A DNA stretch of 64,000 bases, from contig OY992840.1 in the NCBI GenBank assembly GCA_963921425.1, positions 19,198,621-19,262,620 on the forward strand. The letters are read 5' to 3'. Made by a program: the position numbers and the translations under genes. The DNA is from Dryas octopetala (taxonomy: Eukaryota > Streptophyta > Magnoliopsida > Rosales > Rosaceae). Below are positions 58,101-64,000 of the stretch, in pieces (positions within the stretch are counted from its first letter, which is position 1; every line of letters starts with the position of its first letter). Below the pieces are notes generated by a model. It worked only from the letters and a program-made list of their open reading frames with translations, was not told the origin of the DNA and did not search any database.

Positions 58101-60446
58101 GTAGGGCGTCTGGGGTAGGGCAGGTGTTGGAGACACAAACAGCCATAGAGGGCTTGACCTCTTTCTTCTTCTTGACTGAAGTTATATAGCAGGACCTGGC
58201 TGACACTTGATTGCCTTTGACTACCCCCGTTCCACATGGGGTCGGGAACTTGATCAAAAGTAAGTGAGTGGAGATCATAACCCTTAATTGGTTAAGGGCC
58301 GGTCGTCCCAGGATGACATTGTAAGCTGTGGGGCAGTCGACCACCAAAAACTGAGTAGTTGTGGTAGAGGACGAAGGATATCTCCCGAGGGTGAGGGGAA
58401 GGTAGATACCACCAAGAGGGGTGACCATGTCGCCCGAAAAGAAACATATATGTTACCGGAGTATTTTCCTAATTAATTATATATATATATATGAGTACTA
58501 ATCGTGCATGGTCAATCAATCGTCTGCATGCATGTCTTCTATCTGGCCAGTTTCATCACTTATATGTTTATGTGTTTGTAGTAATACTTATTCATGAGTT
58601 AATGTGGCTGGCCTAATTAATTAATAATAACAATAGTAATTAAGAAGAAATTAATGAATACATATGTTTTGGATCATTTGAATTACTTTTCAGGTTCCAA
58701 GAAATTGTGCCACTGAATGCAGGAAATGTTGTAAGATCGGAAAACCGCAAGATTTGTCGGAAATGGAATTCATTGATCGGAGCAGCTCTTAACAACAATA
58801 ATAAAATACATCAACATCATCAAGGCAGAGATCACAGTACAACTTGTGTTGAAGCTGATGAAAATAATTCAGGAGATTTCCGATGCATCATCAGTAAGCA
58901 AATGGTTGGAATATTTTTATCGGTTTGGGTTCCAAGTCATCTATGCCAATATATTACACATCTCAGTGTCTCATGTGTTGGCTCTGGTATTATGGGTCGC
59001 CTTGGGAACAAGGTACATATATACATAACATTTTATTAATTTTTGTTATATAAATATTCTTATCGTTTGATAATCACACGCATGCATATTAATTAATTCA
59101 TTGTTACTTTCAGTTTCAGACCAAAATAATTAATAAAAGAAAATACATATCAATTGTTTTTTCCCCTCAGGCCTCATTATTTAAGGCTTAATCAGTTCAT
59201 AATTAATTAACATAATTGTTTATACACACGTACATGGACAGGGTTCGGTGTCAGTCAGATTTTGGTTGCATGAAACAAGCTTCTGCTTTGTGTGTAGTCA
59301 TCTTGCTTCTGGAGCAAAACATGGTGATGAAAGACGAAGAAACGCAGACGCCGCTGAGATATTGTCTTGCACAACCTTTCCTCCTCCAACTCCTGGACTA
59401 GGGCCGCCCTTCCATCACTTGCCCACAAAAATTCTTGATCATGAGTATGTGTGTGTGTGTGTGTCATGTTCATCATTAGGTACTACATAACATATTCATC
59501 ATCACTTGCACTTGGTGGATATATATCTAATTATATCCAAGTTGGATATAGTCTATAGAGATGTTGCCTAAAAGTTTATGGTCCCATAATGCAGTAGGGT
59601 GATCTGGCTTGGAGACTTGAACTACAGGATCTACTTGCCTGATGCCACCACACAGTATCTCGTGGAGAAAAGAAAGTGGAACCTTTTGTTGGAATATGAT
59701 CAGGTACTAAGTACATTTCATGCTCTAAAGAGATCTAGATTTTATGTGAGGGCAACATTTCGTCAAAAATAGAGAAATCCTGGGTCACATATAGATCATA
59801 CTTGCAAAAAATCATTTTAAAAATAATCACTATAGTCAAATTCTATACACATAAACATATTGAGCTACAAATTCTATAAAAAAACAAAGAGAAGAATAAG
59901 AAACCCATGCATTTTTATTTCTTGAATTTCTTCTATTTATTTTTAAGCTTAAGATGGAGCTCATGGAAGGGCATGTATTCGAAGGTTGGCATGAAGGAGC
60001 AATAAACTTCGCGCCTAGCTACAAATATTATCCAAATTCCGGAGTTTACTTTGGCTGTGATCAGAAGAGAAAACACAGAAAAAAGCGTGCTCCAGCCTGG
60101 TAAGCATGCATAAAGTGATTTATATTGATGATGATGTATAAATCTTAGCCCACCACCTAGAAATAAGCAAAGCAGGATGGCAAAATTTACTAAGAGATGG
60201 TTTTGTAGGTGTGATCGGATAATATGGTTTGGGAAGGGACTCAAGCAAAACCAATATGGCAGAGGCGAATCAAGACTGTCAGACCATCGACCTGTCTGGG
60301 CAATTTTTACAGCAGAAATCAAGGTCTTAAGAGATCCTAAAGGATTTCAAAGCTTTATGTCGGACAGATTTATTTGCTTTCCAAACCATTTTGAAGAATG
60401 TTTCAATGACAAATATTCTTGTAAGTGGAGATCAAGCTTTCATTAA
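53894..60446 (+). CDS. Type I inositol polyphosphate 5-phosphatase
   Basis: Seven exons: 53894-54045, 54135-54260, 58694-59012, 59242-59444, 59595-59703, 59948-60099 and 60209-60446, giving 432 residues. Catalytic blocks of the family are complete: [68 protein letters not shown] (271-278), PAWCDRIIW and SDHRPVW (378-384). The enzyme removes the 5-phosphate from inositol phosphates and/or phosphoinositides, shaping Ca2+ and membrane signals. It resembles the CVP2-like/At5PTase type I group; the exact orthologue is not decided. Intron 2 is 4.4 kb because it holds a Gypsy nest starting next to the donor site. Exon 1 gives a short N-terminus ([16 protein letters not shown]) and is the least certain part. 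Confidence 0.9.
54690..54835. repeat. GGAGCCTA-type tandem repeat within the Gypsy nest
   Basis: About ten imperfect units of 12-13 bp around AGGCCGGAGCCTATGGGG. Confidence 0.85.
55530..56230. repeat. GC-rich degenerate repeat within the Gypsy nest
   Basis: About 700 bp dominated by variants of GCTCGGGTCGGA. It is far richer in GC than its surroundings and bordered on the left by poly-T tracts. Open frames on both strands here follow from composition. Confidence 0.85.
57466..57927. repeat. TGAATGCATGGTACTTAG tandem repeat and a 150-bp duplication
   Basis: TGAATGCAT with GGTACTTAG or similar recurs about nine times. Within it, 57588-57736 and 57778-57927 are near-identical copies of about 150 bp. 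It is part of the Gypsy nest. Confidence 0.85.
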
Positions 60447-60761
60447 TGAATATAATCTTGGATTACCATGCATGTTTTTATCAGAAGAAAATTCAGCAGA
60501 ACATCTACCAAATGCTGTAGTTTCTTTCTACGTGATTTTATAAAGCTGTGAGAAAAAGCATGCTAGTGATTCTGCAGTAAGTTCACGATTAATGATGCCG
60601 AACAAACATTTTACCCAGTACCACCAGCTGAACTCTGCCCTTTTGTGACGGCACAGAGTTACTGAAGAGCACCCAATTTACCATCTTGTTAAACTGTATG
60701 AACCTGTTCAAATGGTTTCTATTCAGAACATAAAAATACAAGGAAAAAAAAAAAGAGAAAA

Positions 60762-60792
<31 letters not shown>

Positions 60793-61044
60793 TCATTCTG
60801 CCCTTTTGTGACAGCACATAGTTAACGAAGAGCACCCAGTTTACTATCTTGTTAAACTGGTATGGAAGTATGTATGTAATGTATGTGCACAACAAACAGA
60901 CTACAAAACCCTCCCTGCAAAGAGACATCTAAAAAATAGAAATAAACTGCAGTGCACATAATTCTTGCTTTTAGATAATGTTAAAACCGAATGCTAAATT
61001 TCTTTTAAAATGATCATTTCCCATTACAGATCAAGCCTAATCAG
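60447..61044. other. 5-phosphatase 3' flank with a duplicated segment
   Basis: A segment of about 70 bp (60633-60705) is repeated imperfectly at 60796-60865 (CTGCCCTTTTGTGAC, GAAGAGCACCCA, ATCTTGTTAAACTG). Between them is an (ATGT)n microsatellite at 60763-60793. Confidence 0.7.
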
Positions 61045-61493
61045 CTCTGGTTGAAACAGATGCATATCTCACTGGACTTGTAACTCCTCAAGGAACACGT
61101 AAGCCGCTTTGCTTTGTTATCAATTACAAATTTCTATCAGTTATAGAACTCTTGTGTTTTCCATCGAACACAAACCAACTTCGTTAAATGATGATTGTGC
61201 ACTTTGTCCAACAATAAACCATCTTGTTGACTGTATTTAAACAGTAATCGTTTACATATGATATTAGTTATCAAATTATATTATTTCTAAGACAGGTAGA
61301 ATTGCTTCTGCCAGAGGAACATTTCAAGAGCAGGAAGTGGAGAGCTATAAACAAACACCAAAAGAGGTAGTAAAAGATCTCCTACTTTTGGATTCAGAGA
61401 TGAGATTTTGTATGATCTAAACTAAATAATCTTTCTTTAATCTCATATAACTTACCTTAGGTTGTTTTAGATGAGCTATCACCACCAAATTCA
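61045..61493 (+). CDS. Unrecognised gene fragment: three in-phase exons
   Basis: 61045-61098, 61296-61366 and 61461-61493 each have AG before and GT after, and their phases fit (1, 0, 0). The joined reading has no stop and no simple-sequence bias: it contains LVETDAYLTGLVTPQGT, RIASARGTFQEQEVESYK, QTPKEVVLDELSPPNS. I do not recognise the family. No start codon exon, stop exon or further exons are evident, so this is either part of a truncated gene or a gene with exons I missed. It could also belong to an alternative 3' end of the 5-phosphatase transcript. Confidence 0.4.
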
Positions 61494-61733
61494 GTATCCT
61501 TTTTTCTTATTATTCTTCTTTCCAAAGGCTAGGCTAAAGTTACATTCTACATAAGTTAGCGTGTGGTACATCTGCTCAGAGTTATTAATTAATTTAATTG
61601 TATCATATGATACGCTTTTACAAGCTGATATGGAAACAGTGAATGGGAGGGGGTGAGAGAGAATACTCCATGCAATTGAATTAAACAACAAACCTTTAAA
61701 AATTTGAACTAGTATGCTGAAAATTCATCCAGT

Positions 61734-63886
61734 TCATCCACTTTCCTATAGAAGAAAAACATGAACAAAATGTCTTAATAGTTTATATCCAAAATTCTTA
61801 TAAAAGTATTCAGAGGTACCCAAAGGACATATACAAAATTTAGATGTCAAATATATCTTAGCAAGGGATGTTGGTTATGATAGATATAAATGGGTTGATA
61901 TTCATATTCCAACTGCTTGAACTTTTTTTAGAACGAAAAATACTGACTAATTATATGTCCACGTTAACATGTAATGATATGCTTCATTACTTGTACTACC
62001 ACTGCAAAAGCTAATTTGAAATATACCTCCAAGATAGCTTTAGCCTCATTACTAAACGTTTTGCAAAGAATTTCATAACTCTTCTCAATCCCTATCTGCA
62101 CAAATAATAAACTAGTTCAAGCGTAATAAACAAAATGGTGTAGGACTTATAAGTAATTCACACATTGCAGGTACTTTTTCCAATAATCCCATACCAATGG
62201 ATCAACTCTTGATGGTGATATAGCTGATATAACATATCTGTTGAAAGAAAAAGAAATCTGATCATTGGATGCAAGGACAATATAAAGTATAAAAGAAAAA
62301 AAAAATTAAGAATTACTAAATACAGATATGAAGTACTTCAAATAATTAGATGTGGTAAATTCAAGCAAAGAAACTTTACCTCATCTTACTTGCATAGAAA
62401 TTCATAGCTACCAAGTTTGCTTTTTGAACAGTTAGAACGACAGCACTCATGTGGTTCTACAAGGATGGAAATGCTAGATTAATTGCCTAGATGCCAGGAA
62501 GAGTAATTGACATAGAATGCTGATAATTTGGTGAAGAACAATATTTAGACAAACATATTGAGGGCAGAAAAAGATAAGGGATCCAATTTTTTTTTTAAAA
62601 TGAAAAACCAGGGGATTTTGGTTGAAGAATCATATCAAATCCTCAAACTTTTCTCATCCAATCAGCATTTCATTGAGAAGTCAATAAAATACAAGCATAC
62701 AATGGAAGAAGGAACAGAATTCAGCACCTTGCAAGCAATTAGCTCAATTAGTTGCATCAGGAACTTCCCCAGACCTTTCCCTTGTACACGAGGCTCAAGT
62801 TGCAATTCGTACGCATAAAGAACAGGCAATTCTTCCTCTATGACAAAGCGAAAATGTACAAACCCAACCATGGGGACCCTCTCCTCAACACAACTAGTTG
62901 AAGACCTTTCCTGACCAGCCATTGTTGAAAATTCACTTGCACTTGCACTTGAAGCCTCACGCACAAATATATAACGTGCTTCTGGTGCCACCATCTCCCT
63001 GCGCTTCACCTTCTCTTCCACTGGCCACTCAGATCCATAAGGCCCCTCCATATTGGCCTGCTGATTTTACAAAACTTAACTAAATCTACCCAAAAGACCA
63101 AAATGAGGACAGATACTCATCCGCATAATGTGGTGGAAATAAGAAAAATGTAGGACGGCTTCAAATACCTTAAGGAGATTTTGAATGTATTGCTTAATAG
63201 GAGAGGAAAGGTTGTCCCCACGTCCTGATTCCAAGCATGCAGACAGGCCTAATATCCAAATTAACATAAGCATTACATGAAATTTCAACTTCAAACTAAA
63301 AGACAGCTGCAATATCCCCCAAGAGAACGTTCTGACCATCTAAACTTATAAAGGAGCACAAGCTCATCACTTGCATACAAAAATGAAAAACCCATGAATG
63401 GGATGCTACCAAAGAAAAAACATGAAAAAAGCAACTGGATTCCATTTTAAATTCTCTAATTTTCCCTTTTTTCCTGCTTGAATGAGATCATAATCCAGAA
63501 TGGGTATGTCACAAAAGAAAAAAGAAAATGAATGGTACTGCAAATGAACAAAATCTTGAAAAGAATTGTGAAAAAAGTGGCATAGATAAAGATGAGAGTG
63601 AGATACCGTTTCTTTGGTAATGGCGAAAGGCAGGGAAAGCAGAAAGATGGTCCTTTTGGGCAGAAGCTACTTTTATCAGTTCATCCATAGCCTTCTTCTT
63701 CTCAAGTATCTAGAAATCCAAAATTAATTTGTGCTAACAACAGTTGCGATTGTTTCAGAGTTGATGAAAGACATTTAATTTAATTTTTACCTCTTTGCGC
63801 TTGAGCTTAGCCTTGTTTTCTCTCTTAGCATTAGCATTGCTGCTGTTATTGCATGAGAGGTCGCGAGACACCCCCTTCGACTCCAT
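61734..63886 (-). CDS. NAA40: N-alpha-acetyltransferase 40 (NatD, histone H4/H2A)
   Basis: Minus-strand exons: 63791-63886, 63607-63709, 63169-63248, 62728-63060, 62380-62456, 62195-62237, 62027-62095 and a putative 12-base last exon 61734-61745 (ending ESG). About 270 residues. The N-terminus is basic and Lys-rich (AKRENKAKLKRKEILEKKKA). The GNAT fold is seen in exon 4: MVGFVHFRFV, LYAYELQLEP and the acetyl-CoA motif RVQGKGLGKF (RxxGxG, residues 184-193). Exon 5 adds VVLTVQKANLVAMNFYASK. NatD acetylates the N-terminal Ser of histones H4 and H2A. The window's right end lies about 115 bp before the start codon. The tiny last exon is the weakest call; translation could also end by read-through into the preceding intron. 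Confidence 0.87.
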
Positions 63887-64000
63887 TGCTGCTCAAACAA
63901 GTCAATCACTATTCACTCACTCTCTCGCTCCGGTCTCCGGTCACGTAGTTGTTAGGTATAAATAATGAAAAGACAAATATCTCCCTAACACCTCGAAAAA
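63887..64000 (-). promoter_or_regulatory. Leader/promoter start of NAA40
   Basis: Only 114 bp remain. They hold CT-rich sequence (ACTCACTCTCTCGC) typical of a plant leader. No TATA box is clear. Confidence 0.4.

Larger units (their letters stand above)
54262..58470 (-). mobile_element. Decayed Ty3/Gypsy LTR-retrotransposon nest inside an intron
   Basis: A fossil of about 4.2 kb in intron 2 of the 5-phosphatase gene. The left end starts with TG (TGTTGATGCTC) like an LTR end. The right end is approximate and no paired LTR or target duplication was found. On the minus strand, a piece near 58090-58428 resembles the protease/RT linker of plant Gypsy elements ([15 protein letters not shown]). Another near 57985-58110 resembles the end of pol ([19 protein letters not shown]), perhaps of the Tat lineage. 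A coiled-coil-like piece on the plus strand near 57000-57116 suggests a nested second element. It is heavily broken, with many breaks, and looks old. Confidence 0.7.

Noticed and set aside
57617-58237. 206-residue minus-strand frame
   Set aside because: It lies in the repeat field and coding remnant of the Gypsy fossil and is not a host gene.

Overview
The window is nuclear DNA of a flowering plant: spliced genes with AT-rich introns, single-copy plant families (KANADI, XLG, SKOR-type K+ channel, plant U-box ligase, purple acid phosphatases), microsatellites, and spacers full of small DNA transposons. The proteins are dicot-like. A rosid, perhaps Rosaceae, is my guess from general resemblance only. 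All exon borders were worked out by hand from splice signals, reading phase and family knowledge.

Layout, left to right. 1-1805 (+): the 3' end of a SKOR/GORK-type outward K+ channel gene, ending after its ankyrin repeats. 2825-4149 (+): a small BAP31-like ER membrane protein. 6084-7442 (-): an intronless U-box/ARM E3 ligase with W-boxes upstream. 8662-13344 (-): an extra-large G protein (XLG3-like). 14309-16642 (-): the Pol II CTD phosphatase SSU72. 18086-20188 (+): a plastid DUF760 protein (UV-B-induced At3g17800 type). 20629-23134 and 23703-25530 (-): a tandem pair of small purple acid phosphatases. 25.5-36.3 kb: a gene-poor stretch with an NRPB4 exon remnant and a well preserved Pack-MULE. 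36306-41271 (+): a KANADI transcription factor. 43877-48131 (+): an alpha/beta hydrolase of the monoacylglycerol lipase/caffeoylshikimate esterase type. 48-53.9 kb: spacer with two MITEs, an alternating tandem repeat and a 500-bp foldback transposon. 53894-60446 (+): an inositol polyphosphate 5-phosphatase whose second intron holds a decayed Gypsy nest. 61045-61493 (+): three in-phase exons of an unrecognised gene. 61734-63886 (-): the histone N-alpha-acetyltransferase NAA40.

The genes form no operon-like unit. The best lead is the Pack-MULE at 31464-33140. It has 227-bp inverted repeats about 98% identical, a perfect 9-bp target duplication, and two captured host gene pieces in opposite orientation: a GRF zinc-finger piece and an arogenate dehydrogenase first exon. 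The dehydrogenase piece still lies in an open 264-codon frame. Other points worth checking are three PHR1-type (P1BS) sites in a short repeat upstream of one phosphatase, a GC-AG intron in that gene, an in-frame stop behind the stronger splice acceptor of the XLG gene, a perfect 33-bp hairpin, and the loss of the KHA domain from the K+ channel.
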